Positions 25,972-35,042 of a stretch of DNA of 64,000 nucleotides are shown piece by piece (the stretch's first letter is position 1; the number at the start of each line of letters is the position of its first letter). Source of the DNA: Oceanobacillus alkalisoli (GTDB taxonomy: Bacteria; Bacillota; Bacilli; Bacillales; Amphibacillaceae); the NCBI RefSeq assembly GCF_021556485.1, contig NZ_JAKGBW010000005.1, forward strand, positions 62,001 to 126,000. The letters are read 5' to 3'. The notes beneath the pieces were generated by a model. The model was not told the origin of the DNA. It ran no database searches and worked only from the letters and a program-made list of their open reading frames with translations. Both the position numbers and the translations under genes were made by a program.

Positions 25972-27327
25972 ATGGAATCGTTAAACACAAATCAAAATGG
26001 AGTCAGTAATACTGGGAAGTTGAGCCTAAAGGAAAAAATGAGCTACGGAGCGGGGGATATTGCTTCTAACTTTGTTTGGGGGATGGTCACAAGTTACTTA
26101 CTTTTTTTCTACACGGATATTTTTGGCATAACAGCAGCTGCCGCCGGGACGCTATTTTTAGTAACAAGGCTTTTGGATGCAATTACTGATCCAATGATGG
26201 GTGTGGTTATCGATAGGACAAAAAGTAAGCATGGAAAAACGCGCCCCTATTTATTATATTTACCTATTCCACTGGGGATTGTCGCAACCTTGATGTTTAT
26301 TACACCTGATTTCTCATATACAGGGAAATTAATCTATGCATATGTTACGTATATCTTGTTAGTGTTGATTTACACAGCTATTAATTTACCATACGGTGCA
26401 CTCATGACAAGAATGACGAGAGATTCAGGTGAGAAAGGTGAACTAAATAGTTTCCGAGGGATAGGAAGAACGATTGGTGCAATTGCTGTTTCAGCCTTAG
26501 TTCTCCCTTTAGCAACATTATTCGGTAATGGAAATCAACAAATCGGCTTTCCAATCACCATGGCGTTATTCTCCGTAGTCGCTGTAGGCTTGTTTTACAT
26601 TACATTCAAATATTGTAAAGAGCGAATTGAGGATGCTCAGACACAGCAAGCAAGAGTTACAACATCCATACGAAATATGTTTAAAAATAAATACTGGGTT
26701 ATTATTGCTGTAAGTACAATATTCTGGTTTTTAAGAATGGGAGTAATGAATACAGCGCTCATCTATTATGTTACGTATTATCTTGGACAACCAGGTAAAA
26801 CACCGCTTTATTTGACACTATTGAATATAGCTAGTTTCGTAGGTTCCCTAATAGCATTGTTCGTACTGAAAAGATGGGGGAGCAGAAATACAAGTATCAT
26901 TGCTTATACCCTCGCAACCATTTTACTTATCTCCATCTTTATGCTCGGTGAGAATACGGGATTATTATTTGTCATCCTGTTTTTCTTAGCTAATGTCTTT
27001 ATCGGTTTTGGAGATCCTGCGAACTTAACGATGTTAGCAGAAACGATCGACTATCATGAGTGGAAGTTTGGTGAACGAGTAGAAGGTCTGCTGTTCTCTG
27101 GATATAGCTTTGCTCTTAAGTTTGGTGTTGCTATCGGTTCGGCATTTGTTGGATACGCTTTAGCTTTTGCAGGATATGATCCGGATGCGATAACTAGTCA
27201 AGCTACTGATGTTATTCGGATTATAACATTTGGAGTTCCTATAGTTTTAACTGCTATCCAAGTTATTGTGTTGCTATTCTATAAACTGGAAAAGTTACAC
27301 CCGAAAATTATTAAAGAATTAGTTTAA
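25972..27327 (+). CDS. GPH-family sugar:cation symporter (xyloside/xylose transporter)
   Basis: Twelve-helix secondary transporter of 451 residues in the glycoside-pentoside-hexuronide family. The start has LKEKMSYGAGDIASNFVWG and the conserved loop TRLLDAITDPMMGVVIDRTK; DYHEWKFGERVEG precedes helix 11. B. subtilis XynP/YnaJ, a beta-xyloside carrier, has the same layout. AAAGGAGG lies eight bases before the ATG at 25972, which is preferred over the upstream in-frame ATG at 25873. It is the first gene after the cre-controlled promoter. Xylosides, xylo-oligosaccharides or xylose are the likely substrates, from the adjacent xylAB. Confidence 0.88.
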   Translation: MESLNTNQNGVSNTGKLSLKEKMSYGAGDIASNFVWGMVTSYLLFFYTDIFGITAAAAGTLFLVTRLLDAITDPMMGVVIDRTKSKHGKTRPYLLYLPIPLGIVATLMFITPDFSYTGKLIYAYVTYILLVLIYTAINLPYGALMTRMTRDSGEKGELNSFRGIGRTIGAIAVSALVLPLATLFGNGNQQIGFPITMALFSVVAVGLFYITFKYCKERIEDAQTQQARVTTSIRNMFKNKYWVIIAVSTIFWFLRMGVMNTALIYYVTYYLGQPGKTPLYLTLLNIASFVGSLIALFVLKRWGSRNTSIIAYTLATILLISIFMLGENTGLLFVILFFLANVFIGFGDPANLTMLAETIDYHEWKFGERVEGLLFSGYSFALKFGVAIGSAFVGYALAFAGYDPDAITSQATDVIRIITFGVPIVLTAIQVIVLLFYKLEKLHPKIIKELV

Positions 27328-27441
27328 TGAATTTTATAATACGTATTTAATGCTTCACCATCACCATATGTAGTTGAGCTGGTTCGTTCCCAACTACATA
27401 TGGTGATGGGAAAGCCGGCTTTGGTAATTATGAAATTCATT
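27326..27441 (+). repeat. MITE-like palindromic element, copy 1
   Basis: A 116-bp element with terminal arms AATGAATTTTATAAT and ATTATGAAATTCATT and an inner hairpin CACCATATGTAGTTG / CAACTACATATGGTG. Its first two A residues form part of the TAA stop of the symporter gene. Copies 2-4 are at 45950, 49128 and 49293. Confidence 0.85.
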
Positions 27442-27522
27442 CAGTTGAATAAATAATACCTGATTATCACTCACGATCACTCCACTTTTTACAATAATGA
27501 AACTGAAACATGAGGTGATGAA

Positions 27523-28965
27523 ATGAATATTGTAGTTGGCGGATTATTTCATGAATCAAATACGTTTAATCCAATTCTAACAGATAAAGATAATTTTAAT
27601 CTTCATGAAGGAGATGAAATGTTGGAGAAGGTTGCCAGTACGAAAGTGTTTAAAGAGGCTGGAGCTACAGTTATTCCAACAATCCATGCATTTGGATTAC
27701 CGTCTGGAGTCGTGAAGAACGAAGTATATCGATATTTCGCAGATAAGATACTTGGTGTTTTAGAAAAGGAAACCGAAGTTGATGCGATATGGCTCCACCT
27801 CCACGGGGCAATGACAGTCGAAGGGATTGGTTCAGCGGAGTTGCAACTATTGAAGGAAATAAGAGAAATAGTAGGTGGAGAAATCCCTATATCATTAACA
27901 CTTGATGCTCATGCGAACAATACGGATGAATTGACAGATTATGCAAATATTATTCGTGCTTACCGATCGGTACCGCATATAGACCAGAGTGAAACGGAAA
28001 TCATTACAGCACGGCTTCTGCTAGAAAGCTTGAAAAATAATTCGTATCCAAAACCAGCCTTTAAAAGGTTACCAATGTTAATAGGTGGAGAACAAGCCTT
28101 AGGGGCGAGAGAACCTTTAAAATCGATTTACAGAAAGATAGAGGAAATGGAAGCGTTGGATGGGATAGCGACTGCTTCTTTCTTTATCGGATTTTCCTGG
28201 GCAGATACTAGAAACTCAAGTCCCTCTGTGATAGTCGTACCGGAATCTGATGAATATAGAGAGCTGGCAAATGAAAAAGCCCAGGAATTAGTTGATTACG
28301 TTTATTCTAAAAAAGAAGAATTTAGCTTTGCAGTTCCTGCTCTTCAACCGGAAGAGGCAATTCAAACAGCTTTGAACGCAGAATCAAAACCCGTATTTGT
28401 TACAGACTCTGGGGATAATACGACTGGCGGAGGTATGGGGATATATACGTACTTGTTAGATATGTTCTTGCAGAAAGATGTAGGAGATAAAAAAATATGT
28501 ATAGCGTCTATTTTTGATAAGGAAGCATCTCGAGAATGTGCTAAATACAACATTGGTGATGAAATTCATGTGAGTGTTGGAATTAATTACGATGTGTATA
28601 GTAAGAGCATTCCAGTAAAAGGTTTTCTAAAGGCAAAAGGCGATTTGATGGGATTCTTAGGTTCAACAGATGTAAAAGTTGGAGAAGTTTATGTCATATC
28701 CATCGGCAGTATCGACCTAGTGGTAGCAAACAGTGGTGAATCATTTATAACGATTGGCCATTTCGAAGCCGCCGGATTAGATTTATCAGAGTATGACATT
28801 ATTGTTGTGAAACAAGGTTATCTATTTGCAGAGTTAAGTGCGATTGCAAAATTAGAAATATTAGCATTGACTCCAGGGGCAACGTATCAGGTTTTAGAGG
28901 AGCTGGAGTATGAAAATATTCCTAGGCCAGTTTACCCCTTAGATCAGTTAGTAAAGGAAAGATAA
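27523..28965 (+). CDS. M81-family metallopeptidase (MlrC-like)
   Basis: A 480-residue protein of the MlrC (microcystinase C) family. N-terminal GGLFHESNTFNP carries a His/Glu pair, LHLHGAM and LTLDAHANNT supply further metal ligands, and VTDSGDNTTGGGMG is the conserved Gly-rich motif of the C-terminal part. The family hydrolyses linear peptides or similar amides; most members have no known substrate. It lies between the xyloside symporter and an M24-type protein and is followed by a truncated second copy of itself. That two amidohydrolase-type proteins sit within the xylose region suggests a conjugate containing both sugar and amide parts (inference). Confidence 0.85.
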   Translation: MNIVVGGLFHESNTFNPILTDKDNFNLHEGDEMLEKVASTKVFKEAGATVIPTIHAFGLPSGVVKNEVYRYFADKILGVLEKETEVDAIWLHLHGAMTVEGIGSAELQLLKEIREIVGGEIPISLTLDAHANNTDELTDYANIIRAYRSVPHIDQSETEIITARLLLESLKNNSYPKPAFKRLPMLIGGEQALGAREPLKSIYRKIEEMEALDGIATASFFIGFSWADTRNSSPSVIVVPESDEYRELANEKAQELVDYVYSKKEEFSFAVPALQPEEAIQTALNAESKPVFVTDSGDNTTGGGMGIYTYLLDMFLQKDVGDKKICIASIFDKEASRECAKYNIGDEIHVSVGINYDVYSKSIPVKGFLKAKGDLMGFLGSTDVKVGEVYVISIGSIDLVVANSGESFITIGHFEAAGLDLSEYDIIVVKQGYLFAELSAIAKLEILALTPGATYQVLEELEYENIPRPVYPLDQLVKER

Positions 28966-29025
28966 ATTGTAAAGAACCTGATAAATACTATCAACCAACA
29001 AAATCTAGAAGGTAAGGTGAAGGAA

Positions 29026-29389
29026 ATGAAAATCGTAGTTGGTGGATTCTATCATGAATCAAATACATTTAACCCATTCTTACGGATAAGGATAATTTCA
29101 CACTTTATGAAGGAGAAGAAATGTTGGATCGGGTTGCAAGTACCGAAATATTTAAAGAAGTGGGTGCTACTGCCATTCCAACGATACATACATTCGGTTT
29201 ATCTTCTGGGGCTGTAACAGAAGAGACTTATCGATATTTTGCAGATAAAATCCTTCATGTATTAAGAAACGAAACGGACATTGACGGAATTTAGAAATAT
29301 TAGCACTGACTCCAGGAGCAACGTATCAGATTTTAGAGGAGCTGGAATTTGAAAATATTCTTAGACCAGCTTATCTCTTAGATAAGTAA
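29026..29389 (+). pseudogene. Second M81 gene copy, internally deleted
   Basis: Begins MKIVVGGFYHESNTFNPF with a ribosome site GGTGAAGGA, almost identical to the start of the intact M81 gene. A one-base shift at about 29080 follows (the intended reading is LTDKDNFTLYEGEEMLDRV). At about 29291, after ETDIDGI, it jumps straight to the extreme C-terminus, LEILALTPGATYQILEELEF, ending at 29389. About 350 codons are missing. It is a tandem duplicate reduced to its two ends. Confidence 0.88.
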
Positions 29390-29457
29390 TAGTTTAGTAG
29401 GGTTCTACTTAACTAATTTACTATAAATAATATTATTCATAAAGGAGACGTATACAA

Positions 29458-30813
29458 ATGAACTTAGAATTAAAAAACATCAAGCTGCCTGACTTTGGAA
29501 TACCAGAAGATAGACCGGTGATTCCTAAGGAAGTTTATGAAGAACGCTGTAGCAAATTATATGAAGCGGCAAAATGTGATTGGATTTTTATATATGGTGA
29601 TAGAGAGCACTTCGGAAATCTATACTACCTATCAGGATTTGATCCTAGGTTTGAAGAAGCAGCGCTTGCAATTGGACCAAAAAACAAAAAGTATTTATTA
29701 GTCGGGAATGAAGGCTTTGATTATAGTTTCAAAGCGAACAAAGTCGATGCTGAAGTATTATTGACTCAGTCGTTTAGCTTGCTGGGACAAGATCGTACAC
29801 AAGCGCCACGTCTAGATAATATCCTTAGAGAAATCGGGATGAGCAAAGAAGATACTATAGGTGTTATTGGATGGAAGTATCTTGAGGAAACAGAAACAAT
29901 CCCTCATGCTTCCAATATATTTATCCCAGCTATGATTGTAGACGGTATAAACAGTATCATAGAAAAACCGGTAGTAGATGTTACAAAAGTATTGATGAAT
30001 CCAACAGATGGTTTACGTGCAATTAATGAAGTAGAAGAAATAGTAGGTCTTGAATTTGGAGCTGCACGTGCTTCGATGGCCGTCAATCGAATTATTGAAG
30101 GTTCAAACAATGGAATGACTGAATTCCAAGCTGTTTCTAACATGGGTTATGCGGGAGACCCATTATCCGCTCATATTATGTTCTCATCAGGAAAAGACAA
30201 AATTATAGGATTGTCCAGCCCGACAGCCCGTGAACTATCAAAAGGTGATGGAGTAACGACCGCCGTAGGTTACTGGGGAGGACTAAGTTGTAGAGCTGGT
30301 TTGCTGGCTGATTATGATGAAGAATTTTTAAATGAGCAAGCCATTCCATATTTTAAAGGAATCGCTGCCTGGTATGAATATGCAGCTATTGGGGTTTCTG
30401 GTGGAGACCTATTTGAAAAAGTGTCTGAAGTTTTAGCTGAAGGTGGATTAAGGCCTGCACTTAACCCTGGTCACTTGACAAGTATGGATGAATGGTTGCA
30501 TACGCCAGTTCGACCAAACAGTCAAGATGTAATTCAATCTGGTATGGCTATTCAGTTAGATATTATCCCTGCTCCATTAGTCGATGGTGTTATTTTGAAC
30601 TGTGAAGACAGTGTTGTATTCGCTGATGAAAACTTACGGAAGCAATTGGCAGAAAAGTACCCGGAAGTTTGGAAACGTATTACGCTTAGACAGAGGTTTT
30701 TAAGAGAAGAAATTGGACTGAATATTGATGATAGCTTACTTCCGTTATCATCAAACCCTGGATATTATAGCCCGTTTTGGTTATCCCCTGAAAGTGTACT
30801 AACTGCGAAGTAA
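29458..30813 (+). CDS. M24-superfamily protein (Xaa-Pro dipeptidase-like), function unknown
   Basis: A 451-residue protein with a creatinase-type N-terminal domain (HFGNLYYLSGFDPRFEEAAL) and a C-terminal pita-bread fold. The expected metal-binding Asp region reads GDGVTTAVGYWGGLSCRAGL and the His region NPGHLTSMDEWLHTPV, so the standard five-ligand set is not recognisable; SGMAIQLDIIP and CEDSVVF keep the fold. It is therefore likely a metal-independent amidohydrolase or a divergent peptidase. AAAGGAG lies nine bases before the ATG. It follows the M81 gene and its remnant and precedes xylA. The pair M81+M24 probably works on one substrate (inference). Confidence 0.78.
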   Translation: MNLELKNIKLPDFGIPEDRPVIPKEVYEERCSKLYEAAKCDWIFIYGDREHFGNLYYLSGFDPRFEEAALAIGPKNKKYLLVGNEGFDYSFKANKVDAEVLLTQSFSLLGQDRTQAPRLDNILREIGMSKEDTIGVIGWKYLEETETIPHASNIFIPAMIVDGINSIIEKPVVDVTKVLMNPTDGLRAINEVEEIVGLEFGAARASMAVNRIIEGSNNGMTEFQAVSNMGYAGDPLSAHIMFSSGKDKIIGLSSPTARELSKGDGVTTAVGYWGGLSCRAGLLADYDEEFLNEQAIPYFKGIAAWYEYAAIGVSGGDLFEKVSEVLAEGGLRPALNPGHLTSMDEWLHTPVRPNSQDVIQSGMAIQLDIIPAPLVDGVILNCEDSVVFADENLRKQLAEKYPEVWKRITLRQRFLREEIGLNIDDSLLPLSSNPGYYSPFWLSPESVLTAK

Positions 30814-30840
30814 GTACCGGAATTTAACTAAAAAAGTAAC

Positions 30841-30884
30841 CTAACCTTTGATTTATAGGGTGTGTAAACAGATTCAAGGGTTAG
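30841..30884 (+). promoter_or_regulatory. Hairpin in the xylA leader
   Basis: CTAACCTTTGA pairs with TCAAGGGTTAG (one G-U) around a 22-nt loop. No T tract follows, so this is more likely an operator or processing hairpin than a terminator. Confidence 0.35.
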
Positions 30885-30957
30885 ATTATCCTAGAATTAT
30901 TGTTTGGCCGAATATTAACGAAATATATAATACTAGAACATCTTGGAGGTATCTACT

Positions 30958-32283
30958 ATGTCCTATTTTAAGAATATCAATACCATTACTTACGAAGGCC
31001 CTAAATCAACAAACCCTTATGCCTTCAAGTTCTACAACCCAGAAGAAGAAATAAACGGAAAAACAATGGAAGAACACTTACGCTTCGGTATCGCTTACTG
31101 GCATACTTTTACGGAAGACCTCTCGGACCCATTTGGTGCAGGAACAGCGATTCGACCTTGGGATAAATATAAAGGGATGGATCTTGCGAAAGCACGTGTA
31201 GAAGCAGCGTTTGAATTCTTTGAAAAAATCAATGCACCATTCTTCGCATTCCATGATGTAGATATCGCACCAGAAGGGGATTCATTAAAAGAGTCTAATG
31301 AAAACTTAGATACAATCGTTGCAATGATTAAAGATTATATGAAAGACAGTAAAACGAAGCTACTTTGGAACACGGTGAACAACTTCAGCCACCCACGCTT
31401 TGTACACGGTGCAGGTTCATCGAACAATGCTGATGTGTTCGCTTATGCAGCTGCAAAAGTGAAAAAAGGCTTAGAAGTTGGAAAAGAACTTGGAGCAGAA
31501 AACTATGTATTCTGGGGTGGCCGCGAAGGGTATGAAACACTGTTAAACACAGACATGAAGGTCGAAATGGATAATCTTGGTCGTCTATTCCATATGGCGA
31601 AAGATTATGCGAAAGAAATTGATTTTGATGCTCAATTCTTGATTGAACCAAAACCGAAAGAACCAACCTCTCACCAATACGATTTTGACGTAGCAAGTGG
31701 CTATGCATTTTTACAACATTATGGCTTGGAAGATATATTCAAATTTAATATTGAAGCTAACCATGCGACATTAGCTGGTCATACATTTGAACATGAATTG
31801 CATTATGCTAGAATTCATGGCATGTTAGGTTCCGTCGATGCAAACCAAGGACATCCATTACTTGGGTGGGACACGGATGAATTCCCGACAGATCTTTACT
31901 CTACCGTTCTAGCAATGTATGAAATATTGAAAAACGATGGCCTGGGTCGCGGAGGATTGAATTTCGACGCGAAGGTTCGTCGAGGTTCATTTACACCGGA
32001 AGATTTATTCCATGCACATATCGCAGGAATGGACAGCTTTGCGGCTGGTTTAAAAGTAGCGCAACGCTTAATCGATGATAACGTCCTTGAAGACGTGATT
32101 GGCGAGCGCTATCAATCCTACCAACAAGGAATTGGTCTTGATATCGTGCAGGGCAACACGGACTTACGTAAACTTGAGGAGTATGCACTAGGTTTAACAG
32201 AAATCAAGAACGAATCCGGAAAATTAGAAAGTATGAAGGCAACGATCAATCAATATTTATTAACAACATTTGCTAGTAAATAA
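30958..32283 (+). CDS. xylA: Xylose isomerase
   Basis: Converts D-xylose to D-xylulose; 441 residues. Active-site segments are intact: [13 protein letters not shown] (catalytic His), [47 protein letters not shown] and [20 protein letters not shown], with the Glu, Asp and His ligands of the two metals. The ATG at 30958 follows GGAGG by eight bases; the frame opening at 30943 overlaps that site. The gene precedes xylB with an 81-nt gap holding a hairpin. Length and motifs are normal for class II isomerases. Confidence 0.96.
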   Translation: MSYFKNINTITYEGPKSTNPYAFKFYNPEEEINGKTMEEHLRFGIAYWHTFTEDLSDPFGAGTAIRPWDKYKGMDLAKARVEAAFEFFEKINAPFFAFHDVDIAPEGDSLKESNENLDTIVAMIKDYMKDSKTKLLWNTVNNFSHPRFVHGAGSSNNADVFAYAAAKVKKGLEVGKELGAENYVFWGGREGYETLLNTDMKVEMDNLGRLFHMAKDYAKEIDFDAQFLIEPKPKEPTSHQYDFDVASGYAFLQHYGLEDIFKFNIEANHATLAGHTFEHELHYARIHGMLGSVDANQGHPLLGWDTDEFPTDLYSTVLAMYEILKNDGLGRGGLNFDAKVRRGSFTPEDLFHAHIAGMDSFAAGLKVAQRLIDDNVLEDVIGERYQSYQQGIGLDIVQGNTDLRKLEEYALGLTEIKNESGKLESMKATINQYLLTTFASK

Positions 32284-32301
32284 GAGTGACGTAACGTGAA
32301 G

Positions 32302-32338
32302 AAAGACGAAGCCCTTCATATAAGTTGGCTTCGTCTTT
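32302..32338 (+). terminator. Intercistronic hairpin between xylA and xylB
   Basis: AAAGACGAAGCC and GGCTTCGTCTTT form a perfect 12-bp stem with a 13-nt loop. Only GTACTT follows, so it may attenuate transcription or protect the xylA 3' end rather than end the transcript. Confidence 0.5.
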
Positions 32339-32364
32339 GTACTTATCGGAAGGGGAGATCTGTG

Positions 32365-33864
32365 ATGAAATATGTAATTGGAGTAGATTTGGGAACAAGT
32401 GCTGTTAAAATATTATTAGTGAACCAGCGAGGGGAAGTAACCCAAGAAGTTTCAAAGTCTTATCCGCTCATCCAAGAAAAAGTCGGTTATAGTGAACAAA
32501 ATCCTACTGATTGGGTAGAGCAAACGGTTGTAGGATTAGCTGAATTATTAGCAGAATTTAATGGGAATCCGGAAGATATTGAAGGAATAAGCTTTTCTGG
32601 ACAAATGCATGGCTTAGTATTGCTGGACGAAAAAAGAGAAGTTTTACGAAATGCGATCCTTTGGAATGATACGAGGACGACGAAAGAATGTGAGGAAATT
32701 TATGAAAGAGTAGGGAAGGATCGTCTGCTAGAAATTACTAAAAATCCTGCATTGGAAGGATTTACTTTACCAAAGATTCTGTGGGTGAAAAATCATGAAC
32801 CGGAATTGTTCGAGCAAACCAAGGCTTTTATATTACCGAAAGACTATGTCCGCTATCGATTAACTGGAGAACTGCATATGGAATATTCTGATGCTTCAGG
32901 TACGTTGCTTTTGAATGTCGCTAGGAAATCATGGAGTGAGGAAATCTGTAAACGTTTAGATATTCGTCCAGAAATATGTCCACCACTTGTTGATTCTTAT
33001 GCTGAAGTAGGTGCGATAACAAAAGAGATTGCAGAAGCGACGGGGCTTAGTGTTAAAACTAAAGTATTCGCAGGTGGAGCAGATAATGCATGTGGGGCGA
33101 TCGGTTCTGGGATTTTAGAGGATGGAAAAACATTAGTGAGTACAGGGACATCTGGAGTCGTTCTGTCCTATGAAATGGATGAAGACAAGTATTTTGAAGG
33201 GAAAGTTCATTATTTTAACCACGCAGTACCAGGAGCTTTTTACACAATGGGAGTAACACTTGCAGCAGGTTATAGTTTGTCTTGGTTTAAAGATATCTTT
33301 GCAGAAGATATCGGTTATGAAGAATTGTTAGCTGATGTTGAAACAGCTCCGATTGGATCTAATGGCCTTCTTTTTACCCCCTATATCGTAGGTGAAAGGA
33401 CTCCGCATGTTGATGCCAACATTCGCGGAAGCTTTATTGGAATGGATGCATCGCATGAAAGAAAACATTTTACCCGTGCTGTTTTGGAAGGAATCACTTA
33501 CTCCTTAAACGAATCCGTTGCAATTTTCCGTAACCACGGTAAAACGATTGATACGATTGTGTCTATTGGGGGAGGGGCGAAGAATGAAGCTTGGCTGCAA
33601 ATGCAAGCTGATATTTTTGATGCGAATATTATAAAGATGCAAAGTGAACAAGGGCCTGGTCTAGGTGCTGCAATGCTTGCCGCCTATGGTTGTGGCTGGT
33701 TTAGTTCATTACAAGAATGTGCAAATGAATTTTTGAAAGAAGACGAGACCTATTCACCGATTCCGGAAAATGTAGAACGATATAAGAAATTGTTTAAGAT
33801 CTATAAAGAGGTTTATGGGAAGACAAATGAATTAAATGAACAGTTAATGGAATACAGAGGATAG
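32365..33864 (+). CDS. xylB: Xylulokinase
   Basis: Phosphorylates D-xylulose to xylulose 5-phosphate; FGGY-family kinase of 499 residues. YVIGVDLGTSAVKILLV is the phosphate-1 motif, SFSGQMHGLVLLD and WNDTRT lie at the sugar site with the catalytic Asp in GGADNACGAIGSG, and GERTPHVDANIRG and SIGGGAKN complete the ATPase core. GGGGAGATCTGTG precedes the ATG at 32365; the longer frame from 32296 overlaps the hairpin and lacks a ribosome site. It is the last gene of the xyl set. Confidence 0.95.
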   Translation: MKYVIGVDLGTSAVKILLVNQRGEVTQEVSKSYPLIQEKVGYSEQNPTDWVEQTVVGLAELLAEFNGNPEDIEGISFSGQMHGLVLLDEKREVLRNAILWNDTRTTKECEEIYERVGKDRLLEITKNPALEGFTLPKILWVKNHEPELFEQTKAFILPKDYVRYRLTGELHMEYSDASGTLLLNVARKSWSEEICKRLDIRPEICPPLVDSYAEVGAITKEIAEATGLSVKTKVFAGGADNACGAIGSGILEDGKTLVSTGTSGVVLSYEMDEDKYFEGKVHYFNHAVPGAFYTMGVTLAAGYSLSWFKDIFAEDIGYEELLADVETAPIGSNGLLFTPYIVGERTPHVDANIRGSFIGMDASHERKHFTRAVLEGITYSLNESVAIFRNHGKTIDTIVSIGGGAKNEAWLQMQADIFDANIIKMQSEQGPGLGAAMLAAYGCGWFSSLQECANEFLKEDETYSPIPENVERYKKLFKIYKEVYGKTNELNEQLMEYRG

Positions 33865-33904
33865 GGGTAAAATACACTAAACGAACAAGTAAATTAAAAA
33901 GTGG

Positions 33905-33936
33905 TTCCGAATGATTGATTCGCTCGGAATTTTTTA
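33905..33936 (+). terminator. Terminator of xylB
   Basis: TTCCGA and TCGGAA form the stem (13-nt loop), followed by six T residues. A group II intron begins directly after the T run and one A. Confidence 0.75.
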
Positions 33937-34503
33937 GTGTGCCCCACTGTTGCACAATCTAGTGGTTGAAATCCACAAGGTAACTTTATCCCTTTAAAGT
34001 ACCGTAGCCGAAGTAACATCCTCTTCGAATAAGGAAGGATGGACAGGGGTGTCTCTCGCGAGAGGGAATCTGAAAGGTCTGCAGGCAAAATCCAGCCCGA
34101 AACAACATGTGAACCAGAGGTGGTGGCGAAGGGACCTACTTCGTCAACATTGTGAATAGAAGTGAGTGGGAGGCGTAACGCATTGAATGAAAAGGTTCAT
34201 CAAGGGGCGCGTCCCGCCGAACATGAAAAGCCATGTAAGGATATAGATGAACTTGCGCCCTGAGTACGTCCTAACTGGATAGGAGCGATTGACTATGTCT
34301 AAACACGCAATCCAATAGGTTGGAACAAGACGGGCTAGTATCCATGGTCGACTTACTCACCAACCGTTCCTGATTCGTGGGTGAAATAAAGTAAGGACTC
34401 ACTCCCGGAAATGGGGAACGGACGAAGAGAAAGCCGTATGCGGGAAAACCGCACGTACGGTTTGACGAGAGGTCGGAGGGTGAAACCCCTCCTCCTATTC
34501 TAC
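33937..34503 (+). mobile_element. Group II intron without reverse transcriptase ORF
   Basis: The element opens with the 5' consensus GTGTG (GTGTGCCCCAC) and ends with domains V and VI. Domain V (34432-34463) begins with the catalytic AGC and reads AGCCGTATGCGGGAAAACCG then CACGTACGGTTT. Domain VI follows with a hairpin GGAGGGTGAAACCCCTCC and the 3' end TATTCTAC. Internal segments such as GGAATCTGAAAGG and GTAACATCC match the domain I core recalled from Oceanobacillus-type introns. At 567 nt it has no maturase/RT gene, so mobility or maturation would need a protein from elsewhere. The site just after a terminator stem and T run is the class IIC preference. Confidence 0.85.
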
Positions 34504-34641
34504 AAAAAAGTGGATTCTACAGATGAAGTTTTCGTTAGGGTAAGCAATAAAAGGGTGTATTCTAAGAAATCATCTAATGTTTGTATTTATAGAAAGCAAC
34601 AAGATATGGTTGATAGTAAAATTCAATCGATTGCCCTTTAT

Positions 34642-34670
34642 AGACGTACAGTATTTGGTACGTCTTTTTG
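34642..34670 (+). terminator. Intrinsic terminator without a gene
   Basis: AGACGTAC and GTACGTCT with an 8-nt loop, followed by TTTTT. No intact gene lies directly upstream, so it may be the remains of a lost transcription unit in the 3' exon of the intron. Confidence 0.75.
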
Positions 34671-34690
34671 AATGCTTGCTTCAGATTAGT

Positions 34691-34740
34691 GATGGAGACT
34701 TCCCGTAATATCTCTTACCTAGTGAGCCTCCATCTTTTTT
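34691..34740 (+). terminator. Second terminator-like hairpin
   Basis: GATGGAG pairs with CTCCATC around a 30-nt loop and is followed by six T residues. Confidence 0.55.
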
Positions 34741-34929
34741 AAAGAATCATTACAAAACATTTACAAAAAATATCACGCTAAAACAAACACCCCGTTAGGT
34801 GGCTCTACATCAATCTCTAAGGCGAGTTTTTTAATGAACCCCCAAAATTGAATCCGCAGTTATGCAGACAATCAGCTACTATTTACCAGTTATTTATAGA
34901 CATTCGCCCGTGACGGTAATCTAATCCAG
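34741..34929. other. Intergenic stretch upstream of ectABC
   Basis: AT-rich sequence without a convincing gene, repeat or RNA. It leads into the ect promoter. Confidence 0.4.
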
Positions 34930-34958
34930 TTTAAACCTGTTTAATCCTACTATATACT
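34930..34958 (+). promoter_or_regulatory. Candidate sigma-A promoter of ectABC
   Basis: TTTAAA, a 17-base spacer and TATACT, 85 nt upstream of the proposed ectA start. The weak -35 and strong -10 fit a regulated, osmotically induced promoter, but no operator was recognised. Confidence 0.5.
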
Positions 34959-35042
34959 GATTTATCCGTTTTGACGTAATTTTTGATTAACGTTAAGCTT
35001 TAAAAGAATTAAAAATTAAAATTTAATTTAGGTGGTGGAAGC

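Noticed and set aside
25841-25975. Symporter start at the ATG at 25873
   Set aside because: No ribosome site fits it and the added residues are polar and basic; the ATG at 25972 has a strong site and the family-like N-terminus.
34411-34671. 86-residue open frame over the end of the group II intron
   Set aside because: It runs through domains V and VI and the 3' splice site; the product is low-complexity and has no ribosome site.
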